Part shown: one piece after another, positions 13,254 to 24,829 of the stretch
Position numbering within the stretch: position 1 is the stretch's first letter
How the letters are laid out: every line of letters begins with the position of its first letter
Assembly (NCBI GenBank): GCA_026874595.1
Contig: CM049316.1
Span: 34,419,339 to 34,483,338 of the forward strand
Direction of reading: 5' to 3'
Length of the DNA: 64,000 bases
Source of the DNA: Sipunculus nudus
Lineage: Eukaryota > Annelida > Sipuncula > Golfingiida > Sipunculidae
Made by a program: the position numbers and the translations under genes
The notes under the pieces: generated by a model
Told to the model about the DNA's origin: nothing
Database searches by the model: none
What the model saw: only the letters and a program-made list of their open reading frames with translations

Positions 13254-14044
13254 ACTACAACTGCAAAATTAAATTACACATTTTATTATTTGGTTGAAAT
13301 ATAATCTCATCTTTGGATAAAAACATTTAATTATTTTTTACTTGTACTCATTGTATTTCCTAACATGTATTTTTTGTTCGATTCACGAATATTCAGAAGC
13401 AATCGGCAGGTGTGACCAGCCAGTGCGTGTCTCGATCATGTTGACCTTTTCTTATGGGTTAACACCTTTTTGGCTTATAGGAATTCTGATATTCGATTAT
13501 TTGCATTTGTAGGTTCAATAATTATTGAATTCTATCATCATTAATAAAATGACTATACTAAACAGTGTGTCTGAAATTCAACACTGAAGTAGTCACAAAA
13601 TTTGACAGCATATATCTCTGGTCAACCATTTAGAAAAAACAATACATGATAAACCAGTCTTCATGCCCAATGGTTAGATCAGTCATGTGCCATGAAATAT
13701 ACGCGGTTGCGTAAAATTTAAGAATAAACCAAAAGATGCCGATCCGGTCTTCCAGAGCTGTGAGTTTCATAAAGAAAATATAAGAAATTCTATTTAGAAA
13801 TCATATTTAAACTACATAATAATATGATTTTGTATGTGACGATATGCCATTTATTTTCTCAAATGCGACAAACGTGATTGCACATGTATTGTCTTTTGTT
13901 AGTTTGAAATGCTGTACCTAGCGGCAATATAGGCTGCTGGTCTATCCTCACTGTACTAGCAACATAGTCCAGTGTGCTTGAGTGCTGGTAATGGCAATCC
14001 TACGTGATTAGTGTGTAATGTGATACCACGATGCCAGCTATGAA

Positions 14045-15234
14045 TTACAAAAGGAAGTACATGTCAAACTCTTTCTGCTGTTGTTCTTCGGGGAAATCCG
14101 ATGGCGTAAAATCCTTCAGTTGTTCTATCTCACATTCCTGTTTAACTCTTGTGAACCAGCTTACAAACATTGGACCAAGGGCCTTCACAAGAATGTCGTC
14201 CGCCTGCAGTGCCTCAAGTGCTTCCGGTAAAGTTGTCGGCATCTTCTTTGCAGACTCCGTATCATCTTTCCGTTCTGGCGGACATTGCAGTTTCCGCTCC
14301 ACGCCATCTAGCCCTGCAGCAAGTGTACCAGCCATGACTAAATACGGGTTGGCGGCGCTGCATGGTAACCGGCTTTCAATGCCAACACCGTAGGCCCCGT
14401 AGGGTTTGATTCTAAATGTAGCAAAACGATCAGCTATCCCCCAGTCAGCCGCGCATGGCCGCCAAGCGTTGTTTAAACGCCGGTAACAGTTAACTGTTGG
14501 TGCACATAAGGCCGCCAGAGCCGTACCATGTTCGCAAAGTCCTGCTATCCAGTGTTCAGCAAACTCTGACAGAACCTTTCCTTCAGTATTTCCTCCGAAA
14601 ATGTTCTCTTCTTTATTTTTATCCCACACGGAGAAGTTGTAGTGGAAGGCGTTAGACATTACATGTTTGTTTGGTTGAGTTATGAACACAGCCTTGTAAC
14701 CCATGTTCCTTGCAATGTCTTTCAATCCTTGCTTTGCAATGAATACGTCATCCGCAGATTTAAGGCCCCACTTTGGAATCGTCGTGAACTCAATTTGACC
14801 TGGTCCCCACTCTGGATGCAGTGATTCAAGTTTCACTCCAGACTTGGAAAGCTGATGGTCACTCGCCAGGGCAAAATCTTCAAACTCAGTAAAAGCTGAC
14901 TGGCTGAACATTTCATTTCCATCGAAAACTGGGACTTGCTTCTCTCCTTTATAAAGGGAGAATTCCAACTCAAAAGATGACAGAAACGCGTATCCAAGTG
15001 CCTCCAGGCGACTTAGTTGTTTGGCTGCTATATGTTGAGGATCAACATCAAATTGATTGCCGTCTTTGTAGTAAGTGTTACACAATACCTGCCCAATTTT
15101 GAACTTGCCCTTGCCTGCCCATGGTAAGTCATGCACTGTTCCTGGCCTTGGTCTCACATTGAAATTATCAAAACCAGCATCCACTGCCTCTGGATGCGTC
15201 GCAATTTGTGTTCTAGGCCCAAGAGCGGAGCTGG
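14045..15234 (-). CDS. Glutamine synthetase type I-like (lengsin-like) protein, terminal coding exon
   Basis: This exon encodes residues 49-444 of a glutamine synthetase-like protein, with residue 49 split across the intron, and ends in TAA. It opens after a good acceptor (pyrimidine-rich tract, then CTGCAG at 15240-15235) with two bases of a codon, so it needs a phase 1 donor; the exon at 31753-31897 supplies one. Type I glutamine synthetase landmarks are visible in order, numbered in the spliced protein: ELEF (Glu137, Glu139), HPEWGPGQIEF (Glu190, Glu197), His246 in FHYNFSVWD, DRFATFRI (Arg318, Arg323), and GIESRLPCSAANPYL (Glu335, Arg337). In the family these bind metal, ammonium/glutamate and nucleotide phosphates. 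The total of 444 residues is normal for the type I fold. An AATAAA lies on the same strand at 13855-13850, about 190 bases past the stop. Family membership is clear. Whether it is an active ligase or a non-catalytic lengsin-type protein cannot be decided from sequence alone, although the retained residues favour activity. Confidence 0.92.
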
Positions 15235-15724
15235 CTGCAGAATAAGAAAAAAATGATTGAACATTTCGGAAGCAATGCATAAATCATTTTCAAAATCGAT
15301 TCCTATTTCAATTGTTTTAAACAATAAAAAAGGGACTGTTAATAATGTTTTATCTTTTCATCCAGCGATCTGTAAGAATAAGGTCAATGTGACCTACATT
15401 TTAAACAAAGATCGGTGTATATTACAACACTTGTCTCCGTTAATCACACAATTCTTTTATAGAAATATTTATTGAAACGATGGAGAAAGAAAGCTGTGTT
15501 AAAAATTAGACTTTTGGATAATCTTGTGGCTAGCCTGAATTTGGGTATTTTGACAGTCAATTTTGACTCTCAATTTACACACTGCAGACAACAATCAATT
15601 TCATTTTGAAAGACATTGACCAGTACAAGAGACGTAGATAAGCAAACATGCAGCACTGTAAATATCATTTAGCATTAACATTATTAGCTTGAAACCCAGA
15701 AGAATACGAGTCACAAAAAAACAA

Positions 15725-15865
15725 GTGATGTGCTCTCGCAAGAGACGACGAGATCGATCAATCGGAAACTACGGGACCGGGACCTAGACCAAGACAGAAA
15801 CTCTGGCATCGAGACCGAGACTGGGACTGTGAATTACGAGACCGAGACAAAAATGAGACCAACAG
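15725..15865. repeat. GAGACC-type hexamer cluster in the glutamine synthetase-like intron
   Basis: Imperfect GAGACCGAGAC, GGGACCGGGACC and related hexamers fill about 140 bases, some 500 bases upstream of the catalytic exon. It is a low-complexity tract. It may be a diverged transposon end like the AGTCC cluster at 58.4 kb, but no partner was seen. Confidence 0.4.
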
Positions 15866-16639
15866 CTAAACTCCTATGTACTCCCTTATAACCTGGTCAA
15901 GGATCCCACAGTTTAATTAAGAAGTCTCCTTAAGATCTTAATCTGGAAAATCAGAGATCGAGCTTATGCAGGTACGAGTTTCCGGTAATCATGACATTTT
16001 GGAATAAATATCCAGGCTTCTATTATATATGGCATATCTTGCAACGTCAGACCTAGAAACATCTTTCTTAAATTGAGAGAGGTATGTCAAAGGTTACATA
16101 TTCCTAAGACATCGTTGCAAAAATACAATTTTAAAGACCCTAAAATTCAAAAGTATTAGAGACAAAAAAGATTTGAAATTACTTCATTAAACACAAATTG
16201 CAATAATAAACGAAGCGGTCTTTCTCAAAGCAGATCTGACGTGTGCTTTAGTGTGAACGACATAATGTTCACGTTTACTGTCTGCACCTTTAATTAAACT
16301 TTAACTAAATGTTGGTCCCTGCATACGTGCCTTCATATGGATAAACAAAGGTAGCATCCCTGGCTAATCCCAAATATCTCATATAAATAAAAAAATATGT
16401 TTATATTTATATAAGACACCATAAATAATACACATTTTATTATATATGCGACATGTTCTTTCTGATTGTTTGCTTTTTCTTCAAATTTCTATTTACCTTA
16501 ATATGATATTTTATCATTTAAAATTATAGATATAAATTGTTTAATAGTACACTATTTTAAGCACCCAGTTATATCAATAAATATTTGATGGGGTAATGTT
16601 TAACTGAACGACAAAAACATAACTTTTTTTTCATTTTGA

Positions 16640-17330
16640 TACCATAAACAATTTTTAAATTTCATTTTCAACTAGAGAGTTACATGGTGGAGCAGAAATC
16701 AAAAACCGTTTTCAGATATTGTCTACCAGTTTAACATGAGCCCCAAAATGTGACTTGCTGTAACAGGGTGCTAAAATAGTGTGCAATTAAAAAATAATAT
16801 GACAATCCTTGTACTTTGATAATAAGTTTACCATCCGAAATAACCAGTATAAAAATGTAACTTTATTTAAATGATTACTTATATGTTTGAAAGATATCTA
16901 ATATGCGGGTCTAATATTGCTTTTAAATTACTTTTCGGTTTGTTTACTTTTAATCTGCTTAGATAAACAAGCTATTTCCAACATTTATTTATTATTAGGA
17001 ATTCAAACTTTAGTGTCATTTGAAATTATCCGACTTTTTGTCATGTCAATCGGCCAACTACATATTCATTCAAGTCTTGTAAAAGTCAGCCGCACTTATG
17101 TGGCTGACATGCGCGGATCGAGGCTCCAGGCTACATAAACAACGCTCCCCCGCCAGCTTTAAACCCTAATTAGCTAAATATTCGTTGCGCTTTCAAATTG
17201 TCTATGCTCGGGATTAAAAATCAACCTCTGGAATTTAAAGCTAAATCACACAGATAGAAAAGGATTCATCATCGGGAAACAAAAGATTTATTACAATGTT
17301 TGTCATCCTTGCTCCGCAGGTGCAGTTTCA
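16640..17330. repeat. Segmental duplication, copy 1 (partner 24830-25450)
   Basis: Collinear similarity to 24830-25450 covers GTTTAGATAAACAAGCTATT, ATTATTAGGAATT, GTGTCATTTGAA, ACATGCGCG, CTAGCTAAT-type segments and ACGGGAAACAAA/TCGGGAAACAAA. It ends where the truncated first-exon copy begins, which points to an unequal exchange or transposition joining the two. Confidence 0.6.
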
Positions 17331-17334
17331 ACCT

Positions 17335-17464
17335 AAACAATGCCCGTGTAGATGGGAACGTTCCGCTGAGCCACGGTAACTCCCCTTTGTATCCCATGTA
17401 TATCACACCAAGTATATTTCACGTAATCATAGTCTTCTAATTCCTTACATATTTCTTTCGCCAT
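17335..17464 (-). pseudogene. Glutamine synthetase-like first exon, truncated duplicate
   Basis: This is a near-identical copy of the 31.8 kb first exon through about residue 39 (VAQRNVPIYT), starting with the same ACCATGG context. The sequence then departs: the last codons (EHGLYAFI in the intact copy) and the splice donor are missing, and the frame runs into a TAG after 43 residues. About 110 bases of 5' flank are shared with the intact copy. It lies only 2.1 kb upstream of the catalytic exon and so looks like the obvious first exon, but without a donor it cannot make the normal join. Immediately downstream in transcription begins a segment that is itself duplicated at 24.8-25.45 kb, so the truncation probably marks a rearrangement breakpoint. 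It could still act as an alternative promoter or untranslated exon. Confidence 0.8.
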
Positions 17465-18219
17465 GGTGATCTCTGTGGAGTCACAGTATGTTATACCCAG
17501 ATGGTTCGACCTGGCGGTGGGAGTCGTATGGACGAGAATGCACCTCTATAGAGATCTAGGTCAACTGTCTGGATTAAGTCCGGACTTAGCCAATATACAC
17601 CGAAGCACACCGATGTACACCGAAATACACCGACATAACACCGAGATACACTGGAATAGCACTGAAATACACATAAATAACACTGAAGTACACCAAAAGA
17701 ACAGTAAATTCCCCTAGTATATATGTTCAACACACTTTATATATATATATAAATATATAATTATACAATATGAAGACGAATCAAGTATTTTTAGACATTT
17801 TACTACTACGTAGTTTCGTGTAACATGTTGTTTGCTCTCATCAGGTAAGGCTGTCTGGCTGAAATGGACTAGATCATACCGGTATATAAGTGTTACAGCG
17901 AAATGTGACCAAGAATGTATATATGTTACTGGCCTGTTGTGACACATATAACCAAGACTGTTGAGCGTTAAAGTGCGCCCTGAGGCAAATATACAAGCAT
18001 CAGATTGAGTTAGTCGGGATACTGGAGGACTGGGGTCAAAGGTCGTTGTATGAGGGGAGCTGGTAAGAGGCTGTACTAATAGAAGTTAGTGACAGTGCTT
18101 TAAGAAGGCTATATGTGTACAAACACGGGGCTCTCCATGTGTTTTCTTGTGGCTGTTACAAAATATAGAAGGAAAGAAAAAAAATATATAATGAGGGGGT
18201 CCTATAAACCATTATCTAT

Positions 18220-18318
18220 GTTATGAAATTCTTAAGGAGGAATTTGTTCGCATGCCTACAGGCGGTGACAAGTTCGTTCCGTTTATTGAGGTCGGCCAAG
18301 TGTGGGAAGATATTTTGG
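18220..18318 (-). pseudogene. Short fragment of an unidentified protein-coding element
   Basis: The minus strand has a short open stretch, FPHLADLNKRNELVTACRHA, continuing NKFLLKNFIT to a stop. Its composition looks protein-like, in contrast to the AT-rich frames nearby, and it lies inside the possible transposon at 17.6-19.65 kb. No start codon or family is recognised; it may be a decayed transposon protein. Confidence 0.25.
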
Positions 18319-19440
18319 GAAGATATGCCTCTATATAACTAAGATTACCTTGTTTTACTAGTTATTTATCTATATTTGTTTTTATTTAAAGAATAAGTAT
18401 ATATTTTGGATGAATTTTGCAAATGCAATGAAAAATCAATATATGCAGGTAATGATATGCAATTATGATCCAGATTTAAGTTCGATACTTAAAAATTCGC
18501 ATCAAATAAAAGCATAATTTAAACATATTTTGGTAAAAAAAATAACAGAATACCTTTCTAGCACCAAAAACAACCATTACATGTTAAAAACGTTGTGAGG
18601 CGTTTTAGCCAAAATTTTCTGTGCTTACCCCTCCAATATGTGGTGATTCTTATTAAAATGGCTAAAAATATTTATGTTAGAATCTTTGATTCAGACTAAC
18701 CTTCATGTAAACACCTCTCAAAAGGTTTGGTTCACTGATATTTGCATAATTTTTGCTCTTGAGATATGGATATGTTATCATAAACGGAAGATATACAGCC
18801 ACTCTCAAACTCAAAACGTCTAATAACTACGTTATAAAAGTTAAGGACAGTTTTAAAGAACATACTACGCTCTTTTAAAACATAAAATTGCATGCCTTCT
18901 GGTTAACTGTTCAAACAGTTGTAGTCATTCATATGTTTATTTTTGCCAAAGTTTTAATCTCACTCATAAAATAAAAAACACATGATGTACGTTTAACTAA
19001 GACATCTTTATCAATTCATGCTTAATAATATTGCTAAAGTTTGGAAGACACTCATAAATGGACCATTAAACTTTTAAAAAAATGTTCAAAGATAATAAAT
19101 GTACAGATGATTCCAACGAATGTGGCACCATCTCTAAATATATCCAAGATTAACATGTTCAACGAATAAGAGGAAATCCATGCAATAATTATTGAGAGAT
19201 CATATGAATTTTACTTGAAATAGACCATGAAAAGGGAAATTTCATATCTAATAGTCCCTTTTGTAATCATTATTTTGCCTAATTTTGTTCAAACTTTGAA
19301 TAAAAACAAGAAAATGGGTATGCTGGATGAATTTTGTTTTCAAAGGCAGACAAATACCTGCAGATTAAAATGTCAGTTGAATATGAATAATTAACCCCAA
19401 AAAACACCGAAATGACTGTCATTACCCCTATTATAGGTGT

Positions 19441-19443
<3 letters not shown>

Positions 19444-19485
<42 letters not shown>

Positions 19486-19535
19486 TTAACATATATATAT
19501 ATATTATACAAGGTATGTATATATATATATATAAG
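19444..19535. repeat. (TA)n microsatellite, interrupted
   Basis: Long TA tract with short breaks (TTTATTTAAC, ACAAGGTATG). Confidence 0.95.
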
Positions 19536-19654
19536 TATATCAATAAATAGTGGTTGCAATGACTGTTATTTCAGTGTATTTTGGTCTTTTTTCAGTGTAT
19601 TTCTGTATTTTTGAGTATTTAGGTGTTTTTGGTGCATTTCGTTTTTTTTTCCGG

Positions 19655-20630
19655 TATCCAGTCCAGAACTTGAGGGGCTGCGTAATCGTTATTGAATCAA
19701 AATAAATCTAATTAGAAATCTGCATTTTAAGGAATGCAAGCCTTCGCCATGTGGACGGTCACTTCACTTATTTCCAAGTTGATTCATGCGTAATTGTCTG
19801 CGCATTTGTGAATATTTCTTGATGACGTTTTTGAATGTGGATCACACAAAAATCTTATCGGTTTTTCATTGGCCCATTTCCGAATTGGCCAGAAAATTGC
19901 GTGACTGCATGTCTTTAATTGTGAAAAACACACCATCATACACAAGCGCAAACTTACTCACGGTGATGAATGTATACCTTCCTGGTGGAGGCAATAACAT
20001 ACTTTGAAAAGTGTATACCCGTATTCAAGTGTCATCAAGGAACCTCGAACCTCTTATATAATTTTCTGGATTTAACAAAATATGGTCATAGATAAATAAA
20101 GATATGTATGCATGGAGTTATTTTGTTCTTCCAAAACAAAACACAACATTACAAAACATCATTTCTCTCTCGGAAGCTTTTTACGTAAATAGACTGGCTA
20201 TTAAAATCCCCTGAAAACAACTCTTCCTTCTTTAAACGCACATTCCTGGAAAGGTTACGTTTTTAACTTCTAATGCTTCCTTTGTTTTGTCTGAGATATC
20301 TAAGTGCCGGTTTCCTTGAAGAGACGCCGGGCCTTAAATAGTCGCCTGCTTATTTAGTCGCCGGGGCAAAAAAAATGTCCCAGAAAAAAACGCTGGCCTT
20401 AAATAGACACTGGTCTTGTTCGTAGGCCTGGTGTAAGAGTAGTTTCCATGTTTCCCGCGAGATGTCTTTTCCCGTCACTATAGTTGGTGATTTTACCAGT
20501 CAAATTGGCCAGAGATTGTATGAATTGAATTTCGGTTTGTGTTTGTGTTGATGATATGTTTAATTCCTCTATAAATCGTATTCGTTATATAAGCCAAATA
20601 ACGCTCCTTCCTTTCATTTTTAAGCGCTTT
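19655..20630. other. Unassigned intron sequence
   Basis: This stretch lies within the long glutamine synthetase-like intron. A short pair of related words, GGGCCTTAAATAGTCGCC and GGCCTTAAATAGACAC (20330-20410), is the only structure noticed. Confidence 0.4.
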
Positions 20631-20633
20631 TAA

Positions 20634-21011
20634 GTGCGTCAACGATGTTATCAAAACCACGCTTCTGAGATACTCTTAATGGTTAAAATAGTGTTTACTC
20701 TTGTCGACAACCATAAATTCAATGGAATATTCTCGGCAGTAAATGTCACATCCCAGTATATACCAGGACGGAATCGCTTGAATACGCTGTGTCAAGCTGA
20801 CTCAGTTAAAGTCGGAAAGAAAGTGTCAAGAAAACAAATTACGCACTGCCGTCCAAGTATCAATCCCTTGTATATTGACGGAACCAATGTAACCAGTTGT
20901 ACGTGGTTTACATTTAATGGAAGAGCCATCCCGTGTTCAAAGGGATCCAATGTTACCAAATGCACGCGGTGTAAAAAAATGGACCAGCCACATTACACGC
21001 TGAGGTTTTGA
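20634..21011 (+). CDS. Hypothetical open frame, cysteine-containing
   Basis: This is a 125 codon open frame with a short hydrophobic stretch near the start (ILLMVKIVFTLV) and several cysteines toward the end (HCRP, SCTW, PCSKG, KCTRC), with NVT glycosylation-type motifs. This would suit a small secreted protein, but no family is recognised and no splice evidence was found. It ends about 100 bases before family P copy 2. It may be chance or a decayed element. Confidence 0.3.
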   Translation: MRQRCYQNHASEILLMVKIVFTLVDNHKFNGIFSAVNVTSQYIPGRNRLNTLCQADSVKVGKKVSRKQITHCRPSINPLYIDGTNVTSCTWFTFNGRAIPCSKGSNVTKCTRCKKMDQPHYTLRF

Positions 21012-21115
21012 GACAGATATTTGTTGACAACTGTTGACAATGTGATCGACGGTAAATGCCGAAGTTTTTTTAATATTATTTTCAAACTCGTTATTCATAT
21101 CTTTGTAAGATTGGT

Positions 21116-22300
21116 TAAGGTGACAATACACTTAAGAAATATTTCCTTAGATGGTTTTGAAGTGCATAATATATAAGAAACATTGCGTCATTTAAAATTT
21201 TGGCTGATAAATTAAAAACAATCAAGTTTTTTTTCTGATAAACCAAACTTAAATATCTAAAAGTTTTACTTTTATAATATAATATTAAGTATGAATGCAC
21301 AACGTTTAAGGGCTGTCGCTGCAACAGTAAAACTTAACGGATTGACTGACGGTTGGTATACCATAACACGTCCCATCACAGACGGGCGTATGAAGACACG
21401 TATTTCAAGGATCCTTTCTATAATTTGACCAACAAATTGTTTATTATACCATGATCATTTTTTTTTATTTCAATGCATGGGAAAATGTTCACTGCTATTG
21501 CAGTAAAAAAATCAAACATAAGGCTTCCCGCCCGCATCTTTTTTTTTCTGAGAGGGAAACCAATCAGAAATATATTCACTTGTTTGGCCTTATAATCGCG
21601 ACCAAATTGTAAAATTTTAACCATGTCACACTTTTTTATCATTCTTTTTCATTTTCATTTATCTTTCATTGATGGATTCATATTTAAAATATTTAGCTAG
21701 TAGGAGGCAAGTTACCCCTCGTCGTAATTATTTCCTGGGACTCGAAACTGGGTCACCAGCGTGAGGATCAAATACGTGCCATTTCTTTAAAAAAAGTTGT
21801 CCATGTCTCACGGCTCTTTTAAACTTCACTGAATTTTTTCTTGATTCTTGTGTGCACATATGAAATGATCAGTATGTTATCGAGAGGGGCCTTGCGCTGA
21901 TAAAGTACAATACGTGATATAATCATTTAAATAGAAGACTTATTTCCTCAAATTATATACTTTTAAAAACCCTTTGTAGGTGCCTGTTTGAAAAGGGACA
22001 CCCCTGAAGACATGGTTTTCCGTCATTTTTGAACAATTCCTATCAACAACGGTCACACTTAACATTGTGGAAATCTTCGTTTTTATTGTGTTGTTAAAAC
22101 TCAAAATACGTGTACTGCAATCCAACTGGTTATGTGAGTAAGTGTACTGTTTGTAGCTCTTCTTGCATTCATTCATAGTGCTGAATTACTTTGAAAATAC
22201 TGTGGTTGCATTCAAATCAGCGGGGCTGTATTTTCGCCGTTTCAGATTTTTTTTTAATCACGCGGGGTTCCTTTTTCGCGGTCAATCATTAGTATATATA
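21116..22300 (+). repeat. Large family P repeat, copy 2
   Basis: This block is collinear with 470-1600, from AAGGTGACAATACACTTAAG through to the segment around CGGGGCTGTATTTT. It lies inside the long intron of the glutamine synthetase-like gene. The upstream sequence differs from copies 1 and 3, so the shared segment begins at about 21116. Confidence 0.7.
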
Positions 22301-22487
22301 TTAGACATTTCATTATTTAAAATATTTCCTATTCCTTTCGATTACTTTCAAGTGCACCTAACATTAGGACATGAAAGTCCAATGCGCTTCTGTAGTTGCC
22401 GCATGTTTGAACTTTGGGTTTTACTGACCCATGCAGGTGATATGTTGGTATAATTAGGCTTTCAAAAGCCAGAGTAAACGCTAACCC

Positions 22488-23110
22488 TTGCGAAAAAATA
22501 CTGCAGTAAAACTGCATAAAATTATTGCAGTATTACTGTAATACAGCAGTGTTTTGGCGGGAGCAGTATTTTTACCGCACTAGTTTGGTACTGCAGTAAT
22601 ACTGTAAAACTACAGGAAAATACTGCAGTAAATTACTGTAATATAGCAGCGTTTTTGCGGGAGCAGTATATACACTGCAGTATTAGGTTAAAAATACTGA
22701 AGTATTAGTTGAAAAAAAAAATACTGCAGTAAAACTGCAGAATACAGCAGTGTTTTTGCGGGAGCAGTATATTTACTGCAGTATTGGGTATAAAGTTCTG
22801 CAGTACATTTGAAGTACAGTACTGCAGTATATATCTGCAGTATACTGCAGTATACCCTATATATGCACTGCAGTACAATACTGCAGTACACAGACTGCAG
22901 TACATTTGCAATACAGTACTGCAGTATATATCTGCAGTTGTACTGCACTATACCATATAGAAATGAATAAATATTTATATGCACTGCGGTAAAAATACTT
23001 TAGTATAAATAATGTAGTATATATGCTTAACATACTGCTTTGCAACACTGCAGTCCAGTACTGCAGAAGTACATACACCACAATATACACTACTGCAGTA
23101 TAATTATATT
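22488..23110. repeat. Palindromic TACTGCAGTA satellite
   Basis: More than twenty CTGCAG-centred palindromes (TACTGCAGTA and variants) are packed into about 620 bases, with a longer sub-repeat including GCAGTGTTTTTGCGGGAGCAGTAT present at least three times. The minus-strand open frames here (for example 22688-22984) are artefacts of the repeat, as shown by their recurring QYC/LYS peptides. Confidence 0.8.
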
Positions 23111-23529
23111 ACAATACAAAAATGTGTGTTTCTCTCCTATTTCATTTGCTTCGGCTAGAGTTTATTTGTCTTCATATGCATATACACTTTACTTGTGCTG
23201 TGGATTCACAAAGGTTGTGTTTCTCAGCCATGCAGTTTGTTTGGATCAACTGTTCACTAGGGTGTTATACAATAAACCAGGGCTGGTATGATTTATTTAA
23301 ATTAACCCTGGTATGATTTATTTAAATCAGTTAATTTAAATTAATGTAGGACTAACATTGTCCAAACTGAAACTGACCTTTTTTTAAAAAAAACCCACTG
23401 CAACTTGGTACAAGATCCACTGTAATAAATTTCAAAATCATCTGAAATTACTGGCCAGAGCTACGTTCTGTATTTACACTGACCATGATACATGTTCCTT
23501 TATGGCCAGTTTCCTAGATTATCAGACAG

Positions 23530-24690
23530 GTTATATAAAACACAAATGTACAAGGGACCCATAGGTCATGTTGCTCAGCTGAATTTTTTAAATTTTGGTA
23601 AATGCAAAGAATTTTATTTTACAATTTTCAATGAAGCATCATTCAAATTTGATAAGCAAGTTAAAACAAGCCACTTAGGTATACACTGCATGTGCAAAGT
23701 GTAATTTATGAAACTTGTGGTATGAAACCATTTAATGATGCTACAAGGAAAAGAATAGTAATGTTACATGAACGGATACATTTCAAAAACACGGAAATGT
23801 GCAAGTGTAATATTTCTCAACAGTTAAATATATGTCCATGTCAAATCACATTTGAATCTAAAAAAATAAATTAATAACATAAATTTGCTTTATGTGCAGC
23901 TTTGGATTCACTTCCTTAAATTTAAAGTTTTGTTTTAAAAAAATCGAAAATTTTCGAACATAAAAATTATAAGATTCATTTTGTTTATTCAACCGGTCAA
24001 TTGTTACATAAACAGCCTCATCTTTCAACACCACCTATATAGCAGATAGGCTATGTAGACAGCAGTTATTTAAATGACCTGTTCTAAAAACTTGGATATC
24101 GGTTACAATTTTTTAAATCAAAGATTTAAGATCTTTAAAGCTTTTAATATATATATGTGCATCCTATGAAACTAAATAAGCAGGAGCCACAGGTGAAGTG
24201 GATTATGTAATAGGCTGCGGAGGCCTGTAGCTCTCTCTGCATACCAGGGTACTGGACTGGCCTGATTTAAACAACACTTGACAACATTGAAATGGGGGTT
24301 GAAAAGTTGCATTTATTTATTAATTTCTTCCAAATTTGAGATAATAAAAGATTTAATCCTTGTGTGCACAAGCAGTAAATTTAAAGTAACAGAGCTCAAA
24401 GGAAAATTAAAATGTGTTATGGTCAATGTTGGAAACAAATTTAAGGTAATGATTTTTAATTTTAGGCCAATAACTTATTAAATTAACAAAATTCTTATCC
24501 TATATCTAGTATACAATTAAATAAAAAAATGAATATTTATATCCTTGAAAAAAGACTCTCTAACTTTCACTGTTACATGTGCTTTGACAAGGTACATTAT
24601 GTTTGGGTCCGCAACTTCTAAACTTATAAACGCCATATTAACATTTTGGCAAGTGCATAGGAAATATACAGAGGATAATATCAATCAAAA
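23530..24690 (+). repeat. Dispersed repeat family Q, copy 2
   Basis: This is a diverged match to 6780-8320 (ACAAGGGACCCATAGGTCAT, TTGCTCAGCTGAA, TTTAAACAACACTTGACA, AAAAAGACTCTCTAACTTTC). It has no tail like that of copy 1, so it is probably truncated. It lies in the long glutamine synthetase-like intron. Confidence 0.45.
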
Positions 24691-24829
24691 TTATGTTTCA
24701 AATTTATATTAGACACCTAATATACAATATATATACAGCAAGCAAATATTAGGTGGTATAGTATTAATCTGCGAGGAAATATCTTATAACCGTTTTTTTT
24801 TTAAATTTTGATTCTTTAAAAAAATGTAA

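Larger units (their letters stand above)
17585..19650. mobile_element. Possible transposon with inverted ACACCGAAAT subterminal repeats
   Basis: 17590-17706 is a cluster of 9-11 base units (ATACACCGAA and variants). 19560-19640 carries the same unit on the opposite strand (TTTCAGTGTATTTTGG). The duplicated first-exon flank stops matching its 31.9 kb counterpart at about 17585, consistent with an insertion there. Outer edges (AGTCCGGACTTAG, and CAAGTTCTGGACTGG as reverse complement) pair weakly. Inside are an AT microsatellite (19444-19535) and AT-rich sequence. Borders and target duplication were not resolved. Confidence 0.35.

Noticed and set aside
14031-14393. 120 codon plus-strand frame
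   Set aside because: It lies antisense to the glutamine synthetase-like exon and is a shadow of it.
22688-23090. Overlapping minus-strand frames
   Set aside because: By-products of the TACTGCAGTA satellite.
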